Below the pieces are notes generated by a model. That model was not told the DNA's origin. It saw nothing but the letters and a program-made list of their open reading frames with translations, and did no database searches. Source: CAJMSU01 sp964650315 (lineage in GTDB: Bacteria > Bacillota_I > Bacilli_A > RF39 > UBA660). Taken from it: 64,000 nt of DNA. The DNA lies in NCBI GenBank assembly GCA_964650315.1, contig CAZYQE010000004.1:1-64000 (forward strand). Reading direction: 5' to 3'. This document shows, in pieces, positions 7,484-14,970 of this stretch; the first letter of the stretch is position 1, and each line of letters starts with the position of its first letter. The translations under genes and the position numbers were made by a program.

Positions 7484-7508
7484 AAAAAAAAAGAATTATA
7501 CTTCTTTT
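7484..7508 (-). terminator. Terminator after the rpiB-DUF1146 pair
   Basis: A 7-bp stem AAAAGAA/TTCTTTT (7489-7495 with 7502-7508) and nine U on the minus strand, ending about 30 bases before spoIIQ. Confidence 0.65.
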
Positions 7509-7704
7509 AGAAAATTTTTGATACTTCAAATAAATCCATTATAAAGTTTGTTATTAAATAAACCATTGAAATACCAAGTAAGAAGTAAAATACTTTAGCT
7601 TGTATTACTTTGTTTTTTTTAAATATTTTATTTATATTAACAGAATCCATTGCCCATACTACTAATAAAGTTATTAATATATATAAAAGAAATTTACCTA
7701 ACAT
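7507..7704 (-). CDS. DUF1146 (YwzB-like) small membrane protein
   Basis: A 65-residue protein of unknown function with two membrane helices (about 4-20 and 40-57). The central segment KNKVIQAKVFYFLLGISMVY and following ITNFIMDLF match the DUF1146/YwzB family, which in B. subtilis sits between the atp operon and murAA-spoIID-spoIIQ. Here it also lies just upstream of spoIIQ. Its ATG overlaps the rpiB stop by one base (TAATG), so it is translationally coupled to rpiB. Confidence 0.8.
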   Translation of the reverse strand: MLGKFLLYILITLLVVWAMDSVNINKIFKKNKVIQAKVFYFLLGISMVYLITNFIMDLFEVSKIF

Positions 7705-8147
7705 TATTTATTCTCCTCATAATCAGTTATTTTATTTATTCTATTAATATGTTTATCTAAATTAGAAAATGGTGTATTAATAAATGTTTTTACTATTTCT
7801 AAAGCATTTTGATTAGTAGTTTTTTCTCCAAAAGCTACTATATTAGAATTATTATCTTCTCTTGTATATTTTGCTTCTTCTATATTAGATACTTTAGCAC
7901 ATCTAACTCCTTTAACTTTATTACAAGCAATAGATATACCAATACCTGAACCACATATAGCAATACCATAATCTATATCTTTATTTACTACACTTTCTCC
8001 TAATTTAAAAGCATAATCTGGATAATCAACAGAATCTTCAGTATCTGTTCCATAATTAATTACTTCATATCCTAGTTTAGTTAATTCTTCTTTTAAATAA
8101 TTTTTTAAATTTAAACCTCTATGATCATTAGCTATTCCTATTTTCAT
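7704..8147 (-). CDS. rpiB: Ribose-5-phosphate isomerase B
   Basis: RpiB interconverts ribose-5-phosphate and ribulose-5-phosphate in the pentose phosphate pathway; close relatives act on allose or galactose phosphates. The 147-residue protein starts MKIGIANDHRGLNLK (substrate-phosphate loop) and contains ICGSGIGISIACNKV with the catalytic Cys, then GVRCAKV. A His-rich C-terminal part (DKHINRI) completes the pocket. Length matches the family. The start has AAAGGAG upstream. In B. subtilis the homologue (ywlF) is in the same prfA-spoIIR-mntP region, supporting a housekeeping rather than sugar-catabolic role. Confidence 0.9.
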   Translation of the reverse strand: MKIGIANDHRGLNLKNYLKEELTKLGYEVINYGTDTEDSVDYPDYAFKLGESVVNKDIDYGIAICGSGIGISIACNKVKGVRCAKVSNIEEAKYTREDNNSNIVAFGEKTTNQNALEIVKTFINTPFSNLDKHINRINKITDYEENK

Positions 8148-8195
8148 ATTATTCTCCTTTACTTATATATTTATAATAACATGTTTTTATAAAAA

Positions 8196-8224
8196 TAAAA
8201 ACTGCTTTTTTAAGCAGCTTTTTT
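8196..8224 (-). terminator. Terminator after rpmE
   Basis: On the minus strand AAAAAGCTGCTT pairs with AAGCAGTTTTT around an AAAA loop (one G-U pair), continuing into U-rich sequence. Confidence 0.8.
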
Positions 8225-8425
8225 CTTGTCAAATCCGTATTTTTTATTGAATTTATCAACACGTCCTGCACGAGACGCTCTACTTTGTTGCCCAGTATAG
8301 AATGGATGACATTTAGAACAAACTTCTACAGTCATTTCATCTTTTACTGATTTACAAGTAAATGTTTCTCCACATGCACATGTAACCTTACAATCTTTCA
8401 TTTCTGGATGTATATCCTTTTTCAT
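8210..8425 (-). CDS. rpmE: 50S ribosomal protein L31, zinc-binding type
   Basis: L31 bridges the ribosomal subunits. The 71-residue sequence begins MKKDIHPEMKDCKVTCACG and carries the Cys-rich zinc site (CACG and VCSKCHPFYTGQ), marking it as the zinc-containing (C+) form, not the zinc-independent YtiA type. The C-terminus SRAGRVDKFNKKYGF is typical. It has its own promoter, a 50-base leader with a hairpin, and its own terminator. Confidence 0.97.
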   Translation of the reverse strand: MKKDIHPEMKDCKVTCACGETFTCKSVKDEMTVEVCSKCHPFYTGQQSRASRAGRVDKFNKKYGFDKKKAA

Positions 8426-8474
8426 ACTATCTCTCCTTCCGCCATGACTAATTTGTCATAGTAATTCGATTCGC
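8426..8474 (-). promoter_or_regulatory. rpmE mRNA leader with hairpin
   Basis: The predicted 5' leader contains an inverted repeat ATGAC-N6-GTCAT ending about 14 bases before the AAGGAGAG site. L31 leaders in some Firmicutes carry autoregulatory hairpins. Whether this one does is inferred only. Confidence 0.35.
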
Positions 8475-8480
8475 TTTATT

Positions 8481-8509
8481 AGTATAGCAACTTTTTCTTT
8501 ATTTTTCAA
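8481..8509 (-). promoter_or_regulatory. Sigma-A type promoter for rpmE
   Basis: TTGAAA (8504-8509) and TATACT (8481-8486) on the minus strand with a 17-base spacer. The -35 lies in the last codons of the upstream SGNH-like gene. Confidence 0.75.
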
Positions 8510-9161
8510 GTTTTTTTAATAATTTTAATTCTATTAATTTATATCCTTCAATATTTGGATAATTATTATTAGGATTATTTAAATAATATTTATTATTATT
8601 TTGTAATTTTTTTGAAGATATAAATACTACTTTTTTGTTTTTATATAGATTATTTAATTCTTTTATACCTTTTACTAAATATATATCATCATAGTCTTTA
8701 TAATAATAACCTATCACATATATAGTACCTTTATAATATTTAGATATTTCTTTTAATAGTTTATTTATATCTATATTTATTTCATTTATTATTTTATTTA
8801 ATTTATAATCATTTATATTATTTATACTTAATTTATACTTTAGATCATTTAATCCTATAGATAGTGTTAATACTTCTGTTTCACTTAGTATTCCTTTTAT
8901 ATTATTTTTGTTTAATAATATATTAGTATATAAAGTATTTATAGACATGTCTTTGTTAGATAGATTTGTATAATTATTTAGTGTTTTCTTATTACTTAGA
9001 TGTTTTTTTAATAGTTTACTATAACCATTTATTTGTCCATATGAGTCTATTCCTTTTGAATAGCCATCTCCTATAGATGTGTAACATGTATTTTTATTCT
9101 TTATATTAGAAATTAATAGTACTGGAATAATTATTAATAGTAGAAGTATTATTTTTTTCAT
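8499..9161 (-). CDS. SGNH-hydrolase-like exported protein with altered catalytic residues
   Basis: A 220-residue protein with an N-terminal membrane anchor or uncleaved signal (about 4-20), followed by an extracytoplasmic domain. It keeps the SGNH landmarks: block I as YTSIGDGYSKG, block III as SIGLND (the oxyanion Asn), and block V as NPNNNYPNIEGY. In active enzymes these read GDS, GxND and DxxHPN, so the nucleophile Ser appears as Gly and the Asp/His pair as Asn/Tyr. This suggests a non-catalytic derivative. The composition is extreme (many Asn, Lys, Ile, Tyr). It lies between murA and rpmE. The alignment was made by eye, so the function is uncertain. Confidence 0.6.
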   Translation of the reverse strand: MKKIILLLLIIIPVLLISNIKNKNTCYTSIGDGYSKGIDSYGQINGYSKLLKKHLSNKKTLNNYTNLSNKDMSINTLYTNILLNKNNIKGILSETEVLTLSIGLNDLKYKLSINNINDYKLNKIINEINIDINKLLKEISKYYKGTIYVIGYYYKDYDDIYLVKGIKELNNLYKNKKVVFISSKKLQNNNKYYLNNPNNNYPNIEGYKLIELKLLKKLEK

Positions 9162-9170
9162 TTTACCTCC

Positions 9171-9204
9171 AAAAAAAAGAAATATATTTAATTATATTTC
9201 TTTT
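9171..9204 (-). terminator. Terminator after murA, abutting the next ribosome site
   Basis: A perfect 12-bp stem (9175-9186 with 9193-9204, AAAAGAAATATA) and eight U on the minus strand (9171-9178). The U-run is followed at once by the GGAGG of the SGNH-like gene. Confidence 0.8.
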
Positions 9205-10445
9205 AATGTTAATTTAGCACCTACATTGTTTAGTTTTTCTACTATTTGTTCATATCCTCTTAAAATATGTTCTACATTTGTAATTGTTGTTTTCCCTTTA
9301 GCAGTTAGACCTGCGGCAACCATTGCGGCACCAGCACGTAAGTCTGTTGCGACTACTGTTCTTCCTTTTAGTTGTCTTGGCCCAATTATAGTAGCTGTTT
9401 GATTTTTAACTGTTATATCTGCACCTAAGTTATTTAAATATGGAACATGCATAAATCTGTTTTCCCAGATTGTTTCTAGTACTTTAGATTTACCTTCACT
9501 TTGAGTTAATAATACTGTGAAAGGTTGTTGTAAGTCTGTTGGGAAACCTGGATATACAGCTGTTTTTATATTTGTAGCATTATATTTTTCTGGTTTAGAT
9601 ACTTCCATATAGTCTCTTCCTATATTTAGTTCTACTCCCATTTCTTCTAGTTTAGATATTAATGAATCTAAATGTTCTGGAATTATATTATCTATTTTTA
9701 ATTTCTTTCCACATAAAGCTCCCATTATTATATAACTTCCTGCTTCTATTCTATCTGGTATTACTTCATGGAAACAACTATGTAGTTCTTCTACTCCTTT
9801 TATTTTAATAGTAGAAGTTCCTGCTCCTGTAATTCTTGCTCCCATGTTATTTAAGAATGTTGCGATATTTACTATTTCTGGTTCTTTAGCAGCATTATCT
9901 ATGATTGTTGTACCTGTTGCTTTAACAGCTGCTAACATAATATTTATAGTTGCTCCTACTGAAGCAAAATCTAAGTAAATATTCGCTCCTTTTAATTCTT
10001 CTGCTTCTACTATATATTTATTTTTGTCATTAGTAACTTTAGCTCCTAATGCTTCAAATCCTTTTAAATGCAAGTCTATTGGTCTGGCACCTATAGAACA
10101 TCCTCCTGGGAAATGCATTTCTGCTCTTTTATATTTTCCTAGTAATGCACCCATAAAGTAATATGATGCTCTTAGTTTTCTAGAATGCTCTTCACTTATT
10201 TCTTTATTTACCATGTCTGTTGGATCTATTATTATACTTTCGCTTGCTCTTTTTGTTGTAACATTTAATTCTTCTAAAATATCACATAATGCATCAGTAT
10301 CTGTAATTTCTGGAACATTACAAATAGTAGCAGTTTCATCTGTAAGAATAGCTGCAGGTATTAAAGCAACTGTTGCATTCTTAGCTCCACTTACTCTAAT
10401 AGTACCAGTTAATTCTTTTTGTCCCTCTATTTCTATTATTTTCAT
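9192..10445 (-). CDS. murA: UDP-N-acetylglucosamine 1-carboxyvinyltransferase
   Basis: MurA transfers enolpyruvate from PEP to UDP-GlcNAc, the first committed step of peptidoglycan synthesis. The 417-residue protein has Lys22 in SGAKNA and the PEP-binding catalytic Cys116 in FPGGCSIGARPID. Because the Cys is present, fosfomycin sensitivity would be expected. Other family segments are VYPGFPTDLQQP and TDLRAGAAMVAAGL. Full length is normal. AAGAGGAG precedes the ATG. In B. subtilis murAA lies by spoIIQ and murAB by fbaA. This copy lies next to fba, with spoIIQ three kilobases on. No second murA is in view. Confidence 0.96.
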   Translation of the reverse strand: MKIIEIEGQKELTGTIRVSGAKNATVALIPAAILTDETATICNVPEITDTDALCDILEELNVTTKRASESIIIDPTDMVNKEISEEHSRKLRASYYFMGALLGKYKRAEMHFPGGCSIGARPIDLHLKGFEALGAKVTNDKNKYIVEAEELKGANIYLDFASVGATINIMLAAVKATGTTIIDNAAKEPEIVNIATFLNNMGARITGAGTSTIKIKGVEELHSCFHEVIPDRIEAGSYIIMGALCGKKLKIDNIIPEHLDSLISKLEEMGVELNIGRDYMEVSKPEKYNATNIKTAVYPGFPTDLQQPFTVLLTQSEGKSKVLETIWENRFMHVPYLNNLGADITVKNQTATIIGPRQLKGRTVVATDLRAGAAMVAAGLTAKGKTTITNVEHILRGYEQIVEKLNNVGAKLTLKEI

Positions 10446-10474
10446 GTCTTACTCCTCTTTCCTGTCTCTATATT

Positions 10475-11320
10475 TTATAACTTAGTGTTATATAGTGTTA
10501 CTATTTCATCAATTCGTCTCTTCATAGCAGCTTCTCCGCTTTTAATTATTTTTCTTGGATCATATACTTCACTATCTTCATTTAATTTTTCTCTAACTGC
10601 TTTAGACCATACTGATTGTAGATCAGTATTAACGTTTATTTTAGAAATACCACACTCTATAGCTTTAGTAATCTTTTCATTAGGAATACCTGTTCCACCA
10701 TGTAATACTAATGGTATAGGTAATAAATCATTTATTTTTTTCATAGTTTCAAAGTCTAGATTAGCTTCTCCTTTATAGAAACCATGAACACTTCCTAAAG
10801 CTGGTGCGATAGCATCTATATTAGTATTTTCATATAACTTAACACATTCTTCAGGTTTAGCATTAGTATCTTTAATATCATCACTACTAACATTTTCTTC
10901 TATATGTCCTATTTCTGCTTCTACACTAATTCCTCTTTCATGAGCATAATCTACTACTTCTTTAGTAATTCTAATATTTTCATCTATAGGATGTTTAGAA
11001 GCATCAATCATTACTGAACTAAAACCTGCATCAATTGCTTTTTTGCATGCTTCAAAACTACTTCCATGATCTAGGTGTAAGCATACTGGTATCTTTATAT
11101 CTAAATCTGTCATTAATCCTTTTACCATATTAGTAACAGTAACATATCCTCCCATATATTTAGCAGCGCCTTCACTAACTCCTAAAATAACAGGAATATT
11201 TAACTTCTCACATTCTTCTAATATAAATTTAGTCCACTCTAAATTATTTATATTAAAATGTGGTACTGCATAATGTTCTTTTTTTGCTTTTAAAAGCATA
11301 TCATTAAAATCTACTAACAC
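10475..11320 (-). CDS. fba: Class II fructose-1,6-bisphosphate aldolase
   Basis: Zinc-dependent aldolase of glycolysis that cleaves fructose-1,6-bisphosphate. The 281-residue protein has NINNLEW near the N-terminus, the catalytic/zinc motif HLDHGSSFEACKKAI, the zinc His in GSVHGFYKG, and HGGTGIP with the second metal His and phosphate loop, then KINVNTDLQ. Start: GTG at 11320, six bases after AGGTG, giving MLVDFNDMLLKAKK as in family N-termini; a GTG nine bases earlier is less well placed. FbaA versus sugar-specific paralogues (GatY/KbaY) is hard to separate, but position beside murA, as in B. subtilis (fbaA-murAB), supports the glycolytic role. Confidence 0.9.
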   Translation of the reverse strand: MLVDFNDMLLKAKKEHYAVPHFNINNLEWTKFILEECEKLNIPVILGVSEGAAKYMGGYVTVTNMVKGLMTDLDIKIPVCLHLDHGSSFEACKKAIDAGFSSVMIDASKHPIDENIRITKEVVDYAHERGISVEAEIGHIEENVSSDDIKDTNAKPEECVKLYENTNIDAIAPALGSVHGFYKGEANLDFETMKKINDLLPIPLVLHGGTGIPNEKITKAIECGISKINVNTDLQSVWSKAVREKLNEDSEVYDPRKIIKSGEAAMKRRIDEIVTLYNTKL

Positions 11321-11369
11321 ATCTATCACCTATTATAATTATAAGAAATTAAACAATTATAGTCAATAA

Positions 11370-11891
11370 TTATAGTAAGTATTTTATACCTAAAAATAAT
11401 AATATAAGTATTCCTAAATATATAGCTTTTTTACCAAATGTTTTACTTAGTTTTTTACCTAGTATTAAACCTATGAAAGTGAATATGAAACTAATTATAG
11501 AAAAGATTGTGCTTGGTATTATTATGTTTTTATTTGTAAGCGAAAGTCCTATTCCTACAGTAAAACTATCTATACTTACAGTAAAAGCAAATACTATTAT
11601 AGAAATTATATTAGTAATTTTTATTTTGTTTTCTTCATCTTTAGATATGAACATTTCTATAGCTAATATTATAAAGATTATTCCTACTACTATATCTGCT
11701 TTAGATATTAACTTAGATAATGGTTCTCCAATAATTGAACCTGCTATTGGCATGAAAAAGTGAAATAATCCTACTACTATACTTAATAGTATTATCTTAT
11801 TTTTAGATATTTTATTAGTACCATATGCTAAAGATAGGGAAAAGGCATCCATACTTAATCCAATAGCCATAAAAAAATATATAAGTATCAA
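11370..11891 (-). CDS. mntP: MntP-type manganese efflux pump
   Basis: A 173-residue protein with six membrane helices arranged as two related halves. Each half carries a metal-site motif: GLSMDAFSLSLAYG in helix 1 and TVSIDSFTVGIGLS in helix 4. This is the MntP (YebN/YwlD) plan for Mn(II) export; the related YtaF group is the alternative. In B. subtilis ywlD (mntP) lies close to spoIIR, and here it directly follows spoIIR. Start is a TTG with AAGGTGAT upstream; no ATG fits. No yybP-ykoY-type Mn riboswitch could fit in the short gap upstream. Confidence 0.8.
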   Translation of the reverse strand: MILIYFFMAIGLSMDAFSLSLAYGTNKISKNKIILLSIVVGLFHFFMPIAGSIIGEPLSKLISKADIVVGIIFIILAIEMFISKDEENKIKITNIISIIVFAFTVSIDSFTVGIGLSLTNKNIIIPSTIFSIISFIFTFIGLILGKKLSKTFGKKAIYLGILILLFLGIKYLL

Positions 11892-11915
11892 ACTATCACC
11901 TTATATATTTTACTA

Positions 11916-12434
11916 TTAAAAATATTTATCTATTACTTCTTTTATATATGAAGAATACTCTACATCATTAGTATTATTCTCATCTGCTTCTAATAAACAT
12001 AATGGTGGAAATAACACACACCAGAAGTTTTTACCTAGTCCATCACCTAGAGTAACTACTAATGATTCATAATCTCCTTCTTTATAAATTGTTCCTTTAT
12101 ATTCTTTTTCTGGAAAGTAATTCATTCCATAATTAATATCATAATTTTTATTATAATTATTCTTTATTAGAGTTTCTTCTACTACATGTTTTATTTCTGG
12201 TATGCTTTTCTTTATATTTTCTCTACTATTATCTAAATTATTAGAGTATTCTAGTTTAGATATATTATTTCTTAAGTTATTTACTACTTCTTTTTTAATA
12301 TATTGGTCTTTTTTACTATTACTATCCGCAATTACTCTAAATCTTATAGATTTCTTTGGTATTATTACCTTTTCTTGTTTTGTTAGAGATAGGATTGTTA
12401 TTATAATAGCTAGTATTATTACTGTTTTTTTCAT
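11916..12434 (-). CDS. spoIIR: Stage II sporulation signalling protein SpoIIR
   Basis: SpoIIR is made in the forespore under sigma-F, secreted into the intermembrane space, and triggers SpoIIGA to process pro-sigma-E in the mother cell. The 172-residue protein has an N-terminal signal/anchor (about 3-18), the conserved IRFRVIADSNSKKDQYIK segment, and the C-terminal signature GDGLGKNFWCVLFPPLCLL. It sits between prmC and mntP, the same neighbourhood as in B. subtilis (prfA-prmC-ywkF-spoIIR-ywlB-ywlC-mntP). The ATG at 12434 has GTGAGG eight bases upstream, inside a hairpin. Its presence is strong evidence that the organism forms or recently formed endospores. Confidence 0.93.
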   Translation of the reverse strand: MKKTVIILAIIITILSLTKQEKVIIPKKSIRFRVIADSNSKKDQYIKKEVVNNLRNNISKLEYSNNLDNSRENIKKSIPEIKHVVEETLIKNNYNKNYDINYGMNYFPEKEYKGTIYKEGDYESLVVTLGDGLGKNFWCVLFPPLCLLEADENNTNDVEYSSYIKEVIDKYF

Positions 12435-12435
12435 T

Positions 12436-12469
12436 AAAAAACCTCACTTTCAATTATATAGTGAAGTTT
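12436..12469 (-). terminator. Hairpin between prmC and spoIIR
   Basis: On the minus strand AAACTTCAC (12461-12469) pairs with GTGAGGTTT (12439-12447, one G-U), followed by six U and AATG. It looks like the prmC terminator, but its 3' arm contains the spoIIR ribosome site. Confidence 0.65.
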
Positions 12470-12480
12470 ATTATCTTTTT

Positions 12481-13305
12481 TTATTCAATATTTTTAAATA
12501 TAAATATCATTCTATCTCTTTCTGATAGATCTTTTTTAGTTTCTATTTTTATATTATCTAAATATTCATTTATTAGATTAATTATATCTTCTTTTTGATC
12601 TGCCCCTATTTCAAAAGCGATTAGACATTTATCTTTCATATGAGGTTTTATATTCTTTAATATTTCTTTATAACAATCTAATCCATCATCACCTGCATAT
12701 AGGGCTAGATGTGGTTCGTTTTCTTTTACTATGTCTTCTATTTCTTCATTAGTTTTTATGTATGGTGGATTACTTATTATTACATCATACTTTTTATCTA
12801 TGTTTTCGAAGAAATTACTTTCTATTGTGTTAGCTTTTGAATTTAAGTTTTCTATATTTTGTTTTGTTACTTCTAAAGCTTCTTTAGATATATCTATTAA
12901 ATCCACAGAATTTGTGGAAACTTTATTTTCTAGAGTAAGTCCAATTACTCCACTTCCACATCCTAGATCTATTATATCTATAGGTTCATTAAAGTACTTA
13001 TTTATATATTCTATAGTTTTTTCAACTAACTCTTCTGTCTCAAAACGTGGTATGAGCACATTTTTGTTAACATAAAACTTATTACCAAAGAAATTTACAT
13101 GACCTAATACATATTGTATAGGTTTACCTTCTTTTAGACTGTTCATCTCTTCTTTGAAGAGTTTTACTTTGTCTTCTTCTACATAATCATCTAAGTGATT
13201 TAGAAGTTCTAAAGGATTTAAATTTAGAATATCCCCTAGTAACATTTTTACATAATCAGAGTGAATATATTCTTTTCCATATACTATTAAATCTTCTACT
13301 TTCAT
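12481..13305 (-). CDS. prmC: Release factor glutamine methyltransferase
   Basis: PrmC N5-methylates the Gln of the GGQ motif in release factors using S-adenosylmethionine. The 274-residue protein has an N-terminal helical domain (about 1-85), the SAM loop IDLGCGSGVIGLTL and the catalytic ISNPPYIKT, as expected for HemK/PrmC. The ATG at 13305 follows the prfA stop after one base (TAATATG), so the substrate RF1 and its modifying enzyme are translationally coupled. An earlier in-frame start inside prfA is less likely. Confidence 0.93.
   Translation of the reverse strand: MKVEDLIVYGKEYIHSDYVKMLLGDILNLNPLELLNHLDDYVEEDKVKLFKEEMNSLKEGKPIQYVLGHVNFFGNKFYVNKNVLIPRFETEELVEKTIEYINKYFNEPIDIIDLGCGSGVIGLTLENKVSTNSVDLIDISKEALEVTKQNIENLNSKANTIESNFFENIDKKYDVIISNPPYIKTNEEIEDIVKENEPHLALYAGDDGLDCYKEILKNIKPHMKDKCLIAFEIGADQKEDIINLINEYLDNIKIETKKDLSERDRMIFIFKNIE
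12902..12918. other. Inverted DnaA-box-like dyad inside prmC
   Basis: TCCACA-N5-TGTGGA, a head-to-head pair of DnaA-box cores. The same architecture occurs inside mfd at 57985-58001. Function is unknown and chance is possible. Confidence 0.3.
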
Positions 13306-13306
13306 A

Positions 13307-14371
13307 TTACTCTTCTTGACCTGCAAGTTTCCTTTTTTGATCTTCTTGGATTAAAGCGTTTATTACTTCATCTAAATCTCCATCCATTACTCTATCTAAA
13401 TTCTTAGTAGTAAATCCTATTCTGTGATCAGTAACTCTATTTTGTGGATAGTTATATGTTCTTATTTTTTCTGCTCTATCACCTGTACCTATTTTACTAC
13501 GTCTTTCGTTTCCTTCTTTTTCTAATCTTTCTTGTTCTTGTTGTTCATATAATAGTGATTTTAATACTTTCATAGCTTGTTCTTTGTTTTGAATTTGACT
13601 TCTTTCATTTTGACAAGTTACTACTGTATTTGTTGGTAAATGAGTAATTCTAACTGCTGAATCTGTTGTATTTACTCCTTGTCCACCTTTACCACTTGAT
13701 CTATATACATCTATTCTTAAATCATTTTGATCTATTTCTATATCTACATCATCGTCTGCTTCTGGCATTACTAATACGGTAGCAGTAGAAGTTTGAAGTC
13801 TTCCATTTGATTCTGTTACTGGTACTCTTTGTACTCTATGAGATCCACTTTCATATTTTAATAAAGAATAAGCTCCTGTTCCTTTAATAATAAACTCTAT
13901 TTGCGAATATCCTCCAGCAGTACCATCTATAGAGTTATATACTTGGCATGAAAACCCTTGTTTTTCTGCATATCTTGTATACATTCTAAATAAATCTCCT
14001 GCGAAGATATTAGCTTCATCTCCACCAGCAGCTCCTCTTATTTCCATGATAATATTCTTACTATCATTAGGATCTTTTGGTATTAGAAGTATTTCTAATT
14101 CTTTATCTAATTTAGTTTTTTCATCTTCTAGTTCTTTTAACTCTTCTTTAGCCATTTCTCCTAATTCTGGATCTTTAGTCATTTCTTTAGTATTTTCTAT
14201 ATCTTCTAATACTTTTTTATATCTTTTATAACAAGTAACAATATCTTCTATTTCTGATAGTTCTTTAGAATACTCTCTTGTTTTTTTAATATCACCTAAT
14301 ACTTCTGGCTTTGTTAGTTCTTCTTGTAATTCATTATATTTCTTTAAGGTTGCTTCTAATCTCTCTATCAT
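13307..14371 (-). CDS. prfA: Peptide chain release factor 1
   Basis: RF1 ends translation at UAA and UAG. The 354-residue protein has the codon-reading tripeptide of the PxT type (Pro184-Val-Thr186 in RVPVTESNG) and the catalytic loop SGKGGQGVN (GGQ at 229-231), plus an N-terminal coiled-coil domain. It is not RF2, which has SPF and usually a frameshift. AAGGGTGAT precedes the ATG. prmC follows immediately. UGA is used as stop in this window, so an RF2 gene should exist elsewhere; in B. subtilis prfB follows secA, beyond the left edge. Confidence 0.97.
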   Translation of the reverse strand: MIERLEATLKKYNELQEELTKPEVLGDIKKTREYSKELSEIEDIVTCYKRYKKVLEDIENTKEMTKDPELGEMAKEELKELEDEKTKLDKELEILLIPKDPNDSKNIIMEIRGAAGGDEANIFAGDLFRMYTRYAEKQGFSCQVYNSIDGTAGGYSQIEFIIKGTGAYSLLKYESGSHRVQRVPVTESNGRLQTSTATVLVMPEADDDVDIEIDQNDLRIDVYRSSGKGGQGVNTTDSAVRITHLPTNTVVTCQNERSQIQNKEQAMKVLKSLLYEQQEQERLEKEGNERRSKIGTGDRAEKIRTYNYPQNRVTDHRIGFTTKNLDRVMDGDLDEVINALIQEDQKRKLAGQEE

Positions 14372-14393
14372 GATATCACCCTTTCTGTTTCGT

Positions 14394-14402
14394 ATTATAA
14401 CA
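14394..14402 (-). promoter_or_regulatory. Extended -10 promoter for prfA-prmC
   Basis: TGTTATAAT on the minus strand, 23 bases before the prfA ATG, with no convincing -35. The rpoE terminator lies just upstream. Confidence 0.5.
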
Positions 14403-14412
14403 TACTTTATAA

Positions 14413-14439
14413 GAAAAAAACTAGATTATTCCTCTAGTT
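14413..14439 (-). terminator. Terminator after rpoE
   Basis: Stem AACTAGA/TCTAGTT (14433-14439 with 14419-14425), 7-base loop and seven U on the minus strand. Confidence 0.75.
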
Positions 14440-14866
14440 CGTTTTCATCTATAACTACTAAGTCTTTTAAATCTTCTTCTGCTTCATCATCATAATCTTC
14501 ATCTGTATCATCATAGTTATCTTCTTCTGGTGCTTCATCGATTATTTCTTCTTCTGTTTCTGGATCATCGTCATCTTCTTCGTCATCATCTTCTTCTAAT
14601 TTAACTACTTTATCAGATTTATATTTGCTCTTTAAATCCCATCTACCATCATCTAATAAAACAAAATTCTTATCAGTAGCGATAGCTGTATAATAATCAG
14701 CAATTTTAGCTTCAAAAGTTTTCTTAGGTAATCCTAATAATTCTATTATCTTTTTAAACAAATCCGCAGTACTCATAGGTTTTTTGTTTTCTTCTAAGAT
14801 TAATCTAGTTAATTCTTTATTTGATAATAACTCTAATTCTTCTTTCGGCATTTTACTAACTTTCAT
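14426..14866 (-). CDS. rpoE: RNA polymerase delta subunit
   Basis: Delta promotes RNA polymerase recycling and start-site selectivity in Firmicutes. The 146-residue protein is a folded HARE-type winged helix (about residues 10-80, STADLFKKIIELLGLPKK, DGRWDLKSKY) followed by a very acidic unstructured tail (about 90-146, long Asp/Glu runs), the hallmark layout. AGGAGG precedes the ATG. argS lies directly upstream, as in B. subtilis (argS-rpoE). Phylogenetically limited to Firmicutes, it supports the taxonomic call. Confidence 0.93.
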   Translation of the reverse strand: MKVSKMPKEELELLSNKELTRLILEENKKPMSTADLFKKIIELLGLPKKTFEAKIADYYTAIATDKNFVLLDDGRWDLKSKYKSDKVVKLEEDDDEEDDDDPETEEEIIDEAPEEDNYDDTDEDYDDEAEEDLKDLVVIDENELEE

Positions 14867-14970
14867 ATGATCCTCCTAATAAAACATTATATGTTTAATT
14901 CAATATTTATGTAGTGAAAATCACCTGTATAAACTTATAACATATATCTAATATATTTACAATAGTTTTT

